Positions 7,714-16,284 of a DNA stretch of 64,000 bases are shown piece by piece. Source of the stretch: Varibaculum cambriense (GTDB taxonomy: Bacteria; Actinomycetota; Actinomycetes; Actinomycetales; Actinomycetaceae); NCBI RefSeq assembly GCF_022133705.1, contig NZ_JAKNHJ010000001.1, forward strand, positions 62,001 to 126,000, written 5' to 3'. Under the pieces are notes generated by a model. That model ran no database searches, was not told where the DNA came from, and saw only the letters and a list, made by a program, of their open reading frames with translations. The translations under genes and the position numbers were made by a program. Position 1 is the first letter of the stretch; every line of letters begins with the position of its first letter.

Positions 7714-8469
7714 GTGAGCGAAAAACTGAAAGTCGCCGTGGTCGGAGCCCAGGGGCGGATGGGGCAGTCCGCTTGTCAAGCGATCACAGACTCCACAGAC
7801 TTGCAGCTAGTTGCCCGTTTGGGCAGTAAAGATGAGATCACCTCCCAGACTTTAGCCGGGGCTGAGGTCGCCGTGGAGTTCACTATTCCTAGCGCCAGTT
7901 TTGCCAATACTGCCGCGATTTTGCGCTCCGGCGCCCATGCGGTAGTCGGTACCTCGGGGTGGGACGAGGACGCACAGGCAAAAATCCAGGAAGTGGCGCG
8001 CGAAACTGGGCGTAACGTATTGATTGCTCCCAACTTTGCGCTTTCCGCGGTACTGGTGATGGCTTTTTCTCGCTTGGCGGCGCCTTTTTTCACTTCCGCC
8101 GAAATTGTGGAGACTCATCATCCGAAAAAATTAGATGCGCCGAGCGGGACAGCGTTAGCAACCGCCCAGCAAATGGCGGCGGCCCGCAAGCAAGCCGATA
8201 TTCCGCCCGCCCCCGATGCCACCACCACCGATCCCGAGGGTGCGCGCGGCATGAAAGTGGGGGATGTGGGGATCCACTCGCTGCGGATGCTAGGGGCTAA
8301 CGCGCACCAGGAAGTGCTCCTTTCTAACCCGGGGGAACAGCTACGACTGCGCACTGACTGTTTTGATCGCTCCTCCTTTATGCCGGGAGTGCTGCTGGCT
8401 GTGCGGAAAGTTGCAGATGCGGCTCCTTTGACAGTGGGGCTGGATAAGCTCATGGATTTAGGGATTTAA
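7714..8469 (+). CDS. dapB: 4-hydroxy-tetrahydrodipicolinate reductase
   Basis: A 251-residue enzyme of the diaminopimelate/lysine pathway that reduces hydroxy-tetrahydrodipicolinate with NAD(P)H. The N-terminal Rossmann loop is VVGAQGRMGQ. The substrate site includes HHPKKLDAPSGTA with the conserved His-His and Lys. The C-terminal GGVG-like region of other DapBs is represented by PGVLLAVRKV. The start is GTG 7714 with no strong Shine-Dalgarno, consistent with translational coupling to the preceding lipoprotein gene. It is followed 1 bp later by the GNAT gene and then dapA, giving a lysine/cell-wall precursor cluster. Confidence 0.96.
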   Translation: MSEKLKVAVVGAQGRMGQSACQAITDSTDLQLVARLGSKDEITSQTLAGAEVAVEFTIPSASFANTAAILRSGAHAVVGTSGWDEDAQAKIQEVARETGRNVLIAPNFALSAVLVMAFSRLAAPFFTSAEIVETHHPKKLDAPSGTALATAQQMAAARKQADIPPAPDATTTDPEGARGMKVGDVGIHSLRMLGANAHQEVLLSNPGEQLRLRTDCFDRSSFMPGVLLAVRKVADAAPLTVGLDKLMDLGI

Positions 8470-8470
8470 A

Positions 8471-9040
8471 GTGACTGCTCCTTCTGCCGAAGAAACAGTC
8501 CGCTTAGCGAAAAGCGAAGATTTACCTGACTGGGGACGCATCCAGGCGCAGGCTATGCAGGCCGACCTGCAGTCCCATCTGGGACAAATCGGTCCGCAAA
8601 CCTTAGCGCTTATTGACCCGGAGCAGATTACGCGTGCCTGGCAGCAGGCGTTATTTAGCCCGCCCTCGCCAAAACATCACCTGCTTACCGCCGTAAATGA
8701 AGGACAGGTAGTGGGGATGGCGGCGATTGCCCCTGCCCCGAAAATGCTGGTGCAACCCAAACAGTCCCCGCTCGCCGAAAGAAATGCTGATGCCGAAATC
8801 GTGGCGCTCGAGGTCGCCGATTGGGAAAATAACCTGGCTGATGCCTCTCGCCTGGTAAATGCGGTCGGCGATATGTTGCGAATGTCTGGGGCTAGCCGGC
8901 TGCAGATTTGGCTAGCTGCCGAAGCCCAAGAAAAAATCCGGTTCTTCAACGAATGCGGATTCGCCCCCGCCGGTCTGCGCCAAGGCCTAAAAGTAGGGCA
9001 TGAATCCATGGTGCAGCACCTGTGGTTTACTGACCTATAG
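8471..9040 (+). CDS. GNAT-family acetyltransferase-like protein
   Basis: A 189-residue protein with GNAT-like layout: an N-terminal RLAKSEDLPDWGRIQAQAM, a central strand ending VVGMAAIAP, and C-terminal RFFNECGFAPAGLRQGL, matching the FYxxxGF motif of N-acetyltransferases. The usual acetyl-CoA loop (Q/RxxGxG/A) is not obvious, so activity is uncertain. It starts at GTG 8471, 1 bp after dapB, and is co-transcribed with it. The substrate is unknown; its position between dapB and dapA does not by itself imply a lysine-pathway role. Confidence 0.7.
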   Translation: MTAPSAEETVRLAKSEDLPDWGRIQAQAMQADLQSHLGQIGPQTLALIDPEQITRAWQQALFSPPSPKHHLLTAVNEGQVVGMAAIAPAPKMLVQPKQSPLAERNADAEIVALEVADWENNLADASRLVNAVGDMLRMSGASRLQIWLAAEAQEKIRFFNECGFAPAGLRQGLKVGHESMVQHLWFTDL

Positions 9041-9091
9041 ACCCCTCCCGCCCGCTTTTTGGACGAAAGAAAAAACTCCAAGTGGGGTGGG

Positions 9092-9097
9092 TAGAGT
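9092..9097 (+). promoter_or_regulatory. -10 element of a leaderless dapA promoter
   Basis: TAGAGT starts 12 nt before the dapA ATG, so transcription would begin at or next to the start codon. No Shine-Dalgarno lies closer. The -35 is not convincing. Confidence 0.5.
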
Positions 9098-9103
9098 GGG
9101 GAT

Positions 9104-10006
9104 ATGAGCAACGCAGAGTGTACTTATCGCCTTCCCGCACCGGTTGGGGTAGCAATGGTGACCCCCTTTCACCCAGACGGCTCCGTAGACTACGATACCG
9201 CCGCCAACCTTGCTAAACACCTGGTGGATCAGGGAATCGATCACCTGGTGCTTTCGGGTACCACCGGGGAATCGCCAACCACTCACCTGGATGAAAAAGA
9301 ACAGTTGATTAAGGTAGTTCGCCAAGCAGTAGGCGAAGACCTGTACATTACTGCCGGGGCAGGATCAAACGACACGGAACATTCGGTGCGAATGGCACGC
9401 AGTGCCGAGGCCGCTGGGGCTGACGCTATCCTAGTGGTAAGCCCCTATTATTCCCGTCCCTCCCAAGAGGGGATGTATCAGCACTTTGCTAAAGTGGCTG
9501 GTCAGACAGATCTGCCAGTTATGCTTTACGATATTCCCGGACGTACCGGGGTAGCTATCGGTGATGAACTCCTCATGCGTCTGGCAGAGATCGACAATAT
9601 TGTGGCGGTCAAAGATGCTACCGGCAAAGTGGAAGTCGGGGCGCGGCGCATAGACGAAACCGGTTTGGCTTTCTATTCCGGTGATGATGGGCTCAATTAT
9701 TCCTGGCTTACCCATGGCGCGGTGGGGGTGATCAGCGTGGTAGCTCACGTCGCCGGTGCCAGCTACCGCAAAATGGTGCAGCTGGTAGAAAACGGAGACT
9801 ACCAGGAGGCGCTGCAGCTCTCCCTAAAGCTAGAACCCTTGGTGAAAGCGTTAATGGGAGGGGGACAAGGCGCCGTAATGGCCAAGCACGCCCTCGCTGA
9901 ACAAAAAATTATTCCCACCGCTACTTTGCGCCTACCCCTAGCTCCCGCCAGCGAAGAGGAGATCGCCCAGCTGCGCGCCGCCCTGGAACGTTTCGAATTG
10001 CTTTAG
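9104..10006 (+). CDS. dapA: 4-hydroxy-tetrahydrodipicolinate synthase
   Basis: A 300-residue class I aldolase-fold enzyme that condenses pyruvate with aspartate semialdehyde, the first committed step to diaminopimelate. Visible signatures are GTTGESPT near residue 48, the catalytic Tyr in LYDIPGRTG, and the Schiff-base Lys170 in VAVKDATGK. Length is normal for the family. ATG 9104 is preceded by TAGAGT at leaderless spacing. It has its own promoter although it follows dapB-GNAT by only 63 bp. Confidence 0.97.
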   Translation: MSNAECTYRLPAPVGVAMVTPFHPDGSVDYDTAANLAKHLVDQGIDHLVLSGTTGESPTTHLDEKEQLIKVVRQAVGEDLYITAGAGSNDTEHSVRMARSAEAAGADAILVVSPYYSRPSQEGMYQHFAKVAGQTDLPVMLYDIPGRTGVAIGDELLMRLAEIDNIVAVKDATGKVEVGARRIDETGLAFYSGDDGLNYSWLTHGAVGVISVVAHVAGASYRKMVQLVENGDYQEALQLSLKLEPLVKALMGGGQGAVMAKHALAEQKIIPTATLRLPLAPASEEEIAQLRAALERFELL

Positions 10007-10183
10007 AAACGCTCGCGGTGTGCTAGCGGTTTTGACCGCGAAACCGGTTTTACCCACCGGCCTAGAGTGCCGAGGGCGCCTAGCAGTGGAGATTTGGCCT
10101 AAAGACCTGCCTAGAAGGACTAATCGCACCCCCGTGAGCGCGGAAGTTTGCTATAGGCGGGTAAAATCGGAACAATTAGACAC

Positions 10184-11875
10184 GTGAATCCGCTTTATCC
10201 TGAACTTTCTTTTCCGCCGAAGCTAAAATCCGACACCATCCGGGTAGTTCCCCTGGGAGGACTGGGGGAAGTCGGACGGAACATGACCGTAATCGAGCTC
10301 AACGGTAAAATCCTGATTGTCGATTGCGGGGTGCTCTTCCCCGAAGAAATCCAACCGGGTGTTGACCTGATCCTCCCCGACTTTTCCTATCTACACGGAC
10401 GTATGGATCAGGTAATGGGGCTGGTGCTCACCCACGGTCACGAAGACCATATCGGGGCGGTACCCTATCTGTTGCGTCTGCGCGAAGATATTCCCATTTA
10501 CGGCTCCCAACTCACCTTAGATTTTCTGCGACCCAAACTGGAAGAGCACCGACTTCCGGCAACGCATCTGCACCAGGTACGCGAGGGGGAGCGCATTGAG
10601 CTAGATATTTTTTCTTGCGAATTTTTGGCGGTCACCCACTCGATACCCGATGCCCTAGCGGTAATGGTTCGTACCAAAGCCGGAAACCTGTTGGTTACCG
10701 GCGACTACAAAATGGATCAGTTGCCGCTCGATAAACGGATCACTGACCTGCGTGCCTTTGCGCGTATGGGGGAAGAGGGCGTTGACCTATTCCTAGTGGA
10801 CTCCACCAATGCGGAGGTTCCCGGTTTTATTGCCCCGGAAAGAAAAATCGGTCCGGTAATCCGCCAGGTACTATCAGAATCTAGCGGGCAAGTAATCGTA
10901 GCCTCCTTCGCCTCCCATGTGCACCGGGTGCAACAAGTGCTGGACGCTGCCCGCGCGGTGGGGCGCAAAGTGTGCCTGTCGGGGCGTTCCATGGAACGCA
11001 ATATGAACATTGCGGCGCAGGCCGGCTACCTGGATCTAGATCCACAAGTGGTAGTGCGCGCGGATGAACTCAAGCGCCTGCCCCCGGAAAAACGCGTGTG
11101 GATGGTTACCGGATCCCAAGGTGAACCCATGGCCGCGCTCTCGCGGATTGCCCAAGGGGAACACCGCCTAGTGTCCCTGGAGCCAGAAGATACCGTACTG
11201 CTGGCCTCCTCCCTGATCCCCGGAAATGAAAACTCAGTCTACCGGGTAATAAATGCACTGATGCGCCAAGGCGCCAATGTAGTACATAAGGGTAACCGCG
11301 CGGTTCACGTTTCCGGACACGCCGCGGAAGGCGAACTGCTCTACACCTACAACATTGTGCAACCCAAGAATGTGATGCCGATTCACGGAGAAATCCGGCA
11401 TTTGATTGCCAATGGACGGATCGCCCAATCCACCGGGGTGCCGGAAGAAAATGTGGCTTTAGCCGAGGACGGGGTAGTAGTCGACCTCAAAGATGGGCAA
11501 GCGCGCGTAGTGGGACAAGTCGATTGCGAATACGTGTATGTTGATGGCGGATCTATCGGAGAAATCGATGAAGATCAGCTAAAAGACCGCATGACTTTGG
11601 GTGAAGAAGGTTTTGTTTCCGTATTTGCCGCGGTAGATGTGCCCACCAAGATTATTGCCGCCGGCCCGCATATTACCGCTCGGGGAATGGCCGAGGACGA
11701 GGGGGTGTTTAGGGAAGTGCTACCGGATGTGACCGAAGCATTACAAAGGGCATTAAACCAAGGCGATAGCGATCCTTATCGCCTGCAACAGGCGATGCGC
11801 CGTGCTTTGGGACGTTGGGTGGCGCGCCGCTTGCGCCGTCGCCCCATGATCGTACCGGTAGTTGTGGAGATTTAG
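10184..11875 (+). CDS. rnj: Ribonuclease J
   Basis: A 563-residue metallo-beta-lactamase/beta-CASP ribonuclease with 5'-3' exo- and endonuclease roles in mRNA turnover. The zinc motif is T-H84-G-H86-E-D88-H89 with downstream TGDYKMD. The beta-CASP part carries SGRSMERN and VTGSQGEP. The start is GTG 10184; TAAAAT at 10162-10167 may be the -10. The stop codon abuts lysX. RNase J is common in actinobacteria; pnp at 2994-5363 is the other RNA-decay enzyme in this window. Confidence 0.95.
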   Translation: MNPLYPELSFPPKLKSDTIRVVPLGGLGEVGRNMTVIELNGKILIVDCGVLFPEEIQPGVDLILPDFSYLHGRMDQVMGLVLTHGHEDHIGAVPYLLRLREDIPIYGSQLTLDFLRPKLEEHRLPATHLHQVREGERIELDIFSCEFLAVTHSIPDALAVMVRTKAGNLLVTGDYKMDQLPLDKRITDLRAFARMGEEGVDLFLVDSTNAEVPGFIAPERKIGPVIRQVLSESSGQVIVASFASHVHRVQQVLDAARAVGRKVCLSGRSMERNMNIAAQAGYLDLDPQVVVRADELKRLPPEKRVWMVTGSQGEPMAALSRIAQGEHRLVSLEPEDTVLLASSLIPGNENSVYRVINALMRQGANVVHKGNRAVHVSGHAAEGELLYTYNIVQPKNVMPIHGEIRHLIANGRIAQSTGVPEENVALAEDGVVVDLKDGQARVVGQVDCEYVYVDGGSIGEIDEDQLKDRMTLGEEGFVSVFAAVDVPTKIIAAGPHITARGMAEDEGVFREVLPDVTEALQRALNQGDSDPYRLQQAMRRALGRWVARRLRRRPMIVPVVVEI

Positions 11876-14800
11876 ATGCGGGTAACTGGAAAAGAAAAGT
11901 CGGATATTTCTTGGCGTCAGCGCGTTCCCGCCTGGCTAGGTTGGGTCTATACCATTGCCGCGCTATTTTGCCTGGTAATGATTCCGTTGCGCTACAGCGG
12001 TAGCCGCGGATTTGGGCGCTTTACCTACCTGGTGCTAACTATGCTCGGGGTGCCCTCGACTGCTACCTTAGGCGCGGCAGTATTATTGGCGTTCTTGGCG
12101 CTGCTGTGTTTTTCCCGCAAGCGGATCGGGGTTATCGTCCTGATCGCTTTGCATACCCTGCACGCCTTACTGAGCCTGACTGCGCTGTTATTTTCTTTCT
12201 CGAATCCAGAACTTACCCTGACGGTCGGCTTATTCCTGGGGTTTCGGCTGCTGTTTTCCACATTTGTGGTAGTAGTTTTATTCGCCTCTGCCCGTAGCTT
12301 TTGGGGAAGAATCAATGCGCGATCCGCCTGGAAAGCCCTCTTAGTGCTGCTAAGTGGCCAATTGCTGGTATTTGGCATGGGGTTCATCATGGCTCGGGTT
12401 CTTGCGCCGCGCACTTGGGATAGTGGAACGTTGGCATTTTGGGTCTTTTCCCGAATGTCGGGATGGCGACTGCCCCACGGTAATGCCATCCGTTTGCACC
12501 TAGCCCACCTAAGCGGTTTCCGCGGTCTGGGCTTCTTCATCATGGTGCTTTCCGGCCTGGTGATGATGATTGCCGCCAATCGCTTTATTCTCGGTCAACG
12601 GGCGCAAGCTCGCACGCGCAGCGAAGATCTCGCTTTGCGCGCCCTCCTGTTCAAATGGGGGAAAGCTGATTCCTTAAGCTATTATGCCACCCGGGATAAC
12701 CGGGCAGTAGTTTTCAGTGCTGATGGGCAAGCAGTGGTTTCCTACGGGGTAGCTCTGGGAGTGGCTCTAGCGGCCGGCGATCCCATAGGGGATCCTTCTT
12801 CCTGGGAAAATGCGGTGCAAAGATGGAAGGCACACTGTTACCGTCAAGGATGGATTCCAGCGGTAATCTCCGCTAGCGCCCAAGGGGCGCGTGTCTATCG
12901 CCACCAGGGACTTCGAGTACGCAAAATGGGTGACGAAGCTATTATCAGCCCCGAACGTTTTGAACGTAACTCCAGTGCCGGCCGAGCCTTATTAGCTGCT
13001 CAAAGAAGAGTTGCTCGCGCGGGGGTAGAGATCGAGATTTGCAGGCAAAGCGAACTTACTCCCGCACAGCTGCAGGAAGTAGCGATGGTGGCCGAACTTT
13101 TCCGGCGCGGGAATGAACGGGGCTTCTCGATGAGCCTCGATAGAATGTTCGCTCCGCAAGAGGGCGAGCAAATTATAGTCACCGCGCGAGGCCAAGATGG
13201 TCAGCTACAATGCCTGCTCACCTTCGTTCCCTGGGGGCAACGCGCCGTCTCTCTCAACTTGATGCGCCGGGCAGAATCGGCGGTCAACGGGGTAGTAGAA
13301 GCCATGGTGCTCGCCTTGCTGCAGCAAGGACCCGAAAAAGGGATAGACCAGTTCTCGTTGAACTTTGCGATGTTCAGAGAAGTTTTTGTGGAGGGCGAAG
13401 CCGTTGACGCCAGTATTAATGATCGCGTCAAGCGCGCCCTCTTTGTTAAAGCCTCCCGTTTTTGGCAACTAGAGTCGCTATATGAATCCAACGCCCGGTA
13501 TAACCCGAAATGGTTGCCCCGTTATTTTTGTTTTTCTTCCGACCCGTTAGTGCCATTATCGCTGATAGCAGCGGGAATGCTAGAGGGATTCGTACCCGCA
13601 CCAGAGGCTGCCGTGCGCGGGGAACCTTTTGAATGGGAAGTTGATAGCCAGTATCTGCGGGAACTGCAAGCGATGCGCAGCGAGCATACCGCGGCTAAAC
13701 TGCAGGTCAAACTGAGTGAACAACAAAGATCGCGGCGCGCGAAAGCGGAAAAACTAAGTGCCGCGGGAATCGAATCCTTCCCGGTAGGTTTCGATTTAGG
13801 GATTCCCTTATCTGCAGCGAAAGCTAAGGTAGACGCGGGCGAGACCGGGAAAGCGATCCGCACCCTTGGCCGGATTGTGGCGCGAAGGAATCACGGCGGG
13901 GTAGTGTTTTGGGATTTGCACTATCAAGGCACCTATCTGCAGGTGGTGCTAGAGCGAAGCAACCTCAGCGCGGAGCAGTTCGCCCACTTACGCCTGCTGG
14001 ATTTAGGAGATCTGCTGGTTGTGAGCGGCCAGTGCGGAGCTTCCCGCAATGGCACGCCCTCATTGATAGCAGAAAGCTGGACGCTGGCCGCGAAAGCGCT
14101 GCGCCCGATTCCGCATCCGGCTACCCGGCTAGACATTGGCACCCGCACCCGCGAACGCACAATGACTTTGCTCAATGATGCGACCGCAATGCGCCAGCTG
14201 CAGGCACGTTCGCGGGCATTAAGTGCGGTGCGTAAAGAACTGATAGACCGCGGCTATCTGGAGGTGGAAACCCCCATGCTGCAGGCGGTGCAAGGCGGGG
14301 CTAATGCCCGTCCCTTCGTTACTCACTCCAATGCCTACCAGGTGAATATGTTCTTGCGGATCGCCCCGGAACTGTATTTAAAACGCCTGGCTATAGCGGG
14401 GATGGGGGCAATCTTCGAGATGGGGCGCTCCTTTAGGAACGAGGGCGCGGACGCAACTCACAACCCCGAGTTCACCTCCTTAGAGGTCTATAAAGCCGGT
14501 TCTGACTACCGCGAAATGATGACCCTTACCCGTCAGCTTTACCAGGCAGCCGCCCGCGCAATTCATGGAAAAGAAATCGCTCTGCGCCCGGCAGGATCGC
14601 CCGAAACTAGCGATGAAAGCGGCGAAGTGGAGTTCGTGGAGGTCGATATTTCTGGCGATTGGCGGGTAATCTCGGTTTTTGATGCGGTATCTGAGGCCGT
14701 GGGAACCGTGGTTACCCCCGATACCGGGGAAGAGGAGCTGCGTAGCCTGTGCCTGCAGCACCACCTGACTCCGCCGCCGGGCGCCAATAGTGGCACCTTG

Positions 14801-15202
14801 CTGGGGACGCTATATGACGACCTGGTAGAGGCGCGCACAATTAAACCTACCTTCTACTGTGATTTCCCGGTGGAGTCCTCTCCGCTTACCCGCAGACACC
14901 GCAGCGATCCCCGCCTGGCTGAACGCTGGGATCTGGTGGCGTTCGGGATGGAACTGGGAACTGCATATAGCGAACTAACTGACCCCCGTGACCAGCGGGA
15001 ACGCTTTACTCAGCAGTCGCTCGCGGCAGCCGCCGGAGATCCGGAAGCCATGAGCTTAGACGAAGACTTCTTAAACTGTTTAGAGCTGGGGATGACCCCC
15101 CTAGGAGGACTAGGGCTGGGAATGGATCGGATGGCAATGATGCTGATGGGCTGCGATATTCGGCAGGTGCTAGCCTTCCCGTTTGTTAAACCTAGGAATT
15201 AA
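11876..15202 (+). CDS. lysX: Bifunctional lysylphosphatidylglycerol synthetase / lysyl-tRNA synthetase
   Basis: An 1108-residue fusion. Residues 1 to about 240 hold several membrane helices. Residues about 250-590 form the DUF2156/MprF-type transferase that moves lysine from Lys-tRNA to phosphatidylglycerol. An OB-fold anticodon domain (about 655-740) and a class II synthetase core follow, with ETPMLQAVQGGANARPF, RSFRNEG and GLGLGMDRM. M. tuberculosis LysX has this layout and confers resistance to cationic peptides. The ATG directly follows the TAG of rnj, so translation is coupled. No stand-alone lysS is in the window, so whether this domain supplies general Lys-tRNA cannot be told. Confidence 0.93.
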   Translation: MRVTGKEKSDISWRQRVPAWLGWVYTIAALFCLVMIPLRYSGSRGFGRFTYLVLTMLGVPSTATLGAAVLLAFLALLCFSRKRIGVIVLIALHTLHALLSLTALLFSFSNPELTLTVGLFLGFRLLFSTFVVVVLFASARSFWGRINARSAWKALLVLLSGQLLVFGMGFIMARVLAPRTWDSGTLAFWVFSRMSGWRLPHGNAIRLHLAHLSGFRGLGFFIMVLSGLVMMIAANRFILGQRAQARTRSEDLALRALLFKWGKADSLSYYATRDNRAVVFSADGQAVVSYGVALGVALAAGDPIGDPSSWENAVQRWKAHCYRQGWIPAVISASAQGARVYRHQGLRVRKMGDEAIISPERFERNSSAGRALLAAQRRVARAGVEIEICRQSELTPAQLQEVAMVAELFRRGNERGFSMSLDRMFAPQEGEQIIVTARGQDGQLQCLLTFVPWGQRAVSLNLMRRAESAVNGVVEAMVLALLQQGPEKGIDQFSLNFAMFREVFVEGEAVDASINDRVKRALFVKASRFWQLESLYESNARYNPKWLPRYFCFSSDPLVPLSLIAAGMLEGFVPAPEAAVRGEPFEWEVDSQYLRELQAMRSEHTAAKLQVKLSEQQRSRRAKAEKLSAAGIESFPVGFDLGIPLSAAKAKVDAGETGKAIRTLGRIVARRNHGGVVFWDLHYQGTYLQVVLERSNLSAEQFAHLRLLDLGDLLVVSGQCGASRNGTPSLIAESWTLAAKALRPIPHPATRLDIGTRTRERTMTLLNDATAMRQLQARSRALSAVRKELIDRGYLEVETPMLQAVQGGANARPFVTHSNAYQVNMFLRIAPELYLKRLAIAGMGAIFEMGRSFRNEGADATHNPEFTSLEVYKAGSDYREMMTLTRQLYQAAARAIHGKEIALRPAGSPETSDESGEVEFVEVDISGDWRVISVFDAVSEAVGTVVTPDTGEEELRSLCLQHHLTPPPGANSGTLLGTLYDDLVEARTIKPTFYCDFPVESSPLTRRHRSDPRLAERWDLVAFGMELGTAYSELTDPRDQRERFTQQSLAAAAGDPEAMSLDEDFLNCLELGMTPLGGLGLGMDRMAMMLMGCDIRQVLAFPFVKPRN

Positions 15203-15231
15203 TAACCAAATTTTGGTGCTAAGGAAAAAGA

Positions 15232-16182
15232 TTGGGTGGCGAAATGACGGAAGAAAAAAACAAGCTGGTGTCGGTAGCGGCGGTGGTTTTGACTCTACCG
15301 TTGAAAGTGTCGCGATTGCCCGAACGGGGAACCACCGTTCTTGGTAGCGCGAAGCGCCCGGGAGTGGGGGAGTCGGCGGAAGTGATGTTGGCCGCTGCTC
15401 GGCAAGGAGTAGAGGTAATCAACATGTCTTGCCTGGGCACTGGCCCTAACTCTACCCAAGCGAGACAAGTGCTCAGAGAAGCAAATATAGAGACCCGCAC
15501 AGTAGAAGTGGTGGGCGATATCGGGATGAAAATTCAGATGATTGAAGAGGGAGGATACTATGCTTCGGTGCTCACCACCGGGGTGGAAATAGATATTTCT
15601 GGTCGCGAGCTAGATAAAGTTTCGATGCATCCGGGAGACGTAGTTTATATTTCAGCCGGAGATCTCACCCACACCTCGTATCGAGCAGCGCTTTCCCAAT
15701 GGCTTCCTTCCTTGCCGGATCAGGTAAAAGTGGTTATGGCTGCCACTCCCCAGATTTCCCAGATCGATCCGCACTGCGTTTCCGAGGTATTGCCCCACGT
15801 TGATGTGCTTACTTGCAACGAATACGAATCCCAGTTCTTACCCGGATCAGTGGGTCATTTGACCTGCGGGTATGTTGCAGAAAAGCTGCCCGAATCAGCT
15901 TGGGTGGTGGAGAGAATTGGCTCCTATGGGGCAAAGATAATAGATGCTGACCGGCAAACCATGGTGCCCTCGCTGAGTATCAAAGTGGCTGATACTTTGG
16001 GAGTCGGATCAGCCCACACCGGGGTGTTGCTGGCGAGCTTGGTCAAAGGACTTGATCCATTTGAGGCTATAGAACGCGCCAATGTTGCCGGAGCTATGGC
16101 GGCAGAAAAACACGGAAACGACACCTGCCCCAGCGAGTCAGAAATAGAGCAGCGACTAAGCGAAGTTCCTGCCTACCGCTAG
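15232..16182 (+). CDS. PfkB/ribokinase-fold protein with a substituted catalytic motif
   Basis: A 316-residue protein of the PfkB carbohydrate-kinase fold. The C-terminal signature aligns as DTLGVGSAHTG, where active enzymes read D-T-x-G-A-G-D; the catalytic Asp is Ser here. The N-terminal signature (usually GG-x-x-x-N) is also altered (PGVGESAEVMLAAARQG). This suggests a non-catalytic or repurposed protein unless the alignment is misplaced. The start is uncertain: TTG 15232 has AAGGA 6-7 nt upstream; ATG 15244 is the alternative. It stands alone between lysX and ftsK, 30 bp after lysX. Confidence 0.75.
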   Translation: MGGEMTEEKNKLVSVAAVVLTLPLKVSRLPERGTTVLGSAKRPGVGESAEVMLAAARQGVEVINMSCLGTGPNSTQARQVLREANIETRTVEVVGDIGMKIQMIEEGGYYASVLTTGVEIDISGRELDKVSMHPGDVVYISAGDLTHTSYRAALSQWLPSLPDQVKVVMAATPQISQIDPHCVSEVLPHVDVLTCNEYESQFLPGSVGHLTCGYVAEKLPESAWVVERIGSYGAKIIDADRQTMVPSLSIKVADTLGVGSAHTGVLLASLVKGLDPFEAIERANVAGAMAAEKHGNDTCPSESEIEQRLSEVPAYR

Positions 16183-16284
16183 CAACTTTTTTCTAAAAGC
16201 TAATCCCCCTTGAACTGGGAAGCGAGTTGCCGGCGGCGTGGCAATCAGCGCCAGATGAGTCTGTAAGGGTAGAGTGCCAGTGTT

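Noticed and set aside
9041-9060. CCCTCCCGCCC as another copy of the nested repeat
   Set aside because: Only the GGGCGGGAGG complement is present; no arms pair around it.
10013-10060. Hairpin after dapA as terminator
   Set aside because: A 7-bp stem (TCGCGGT/ACCGCGA) exists, but it has no clean U-tract and competing pairings are equally good.
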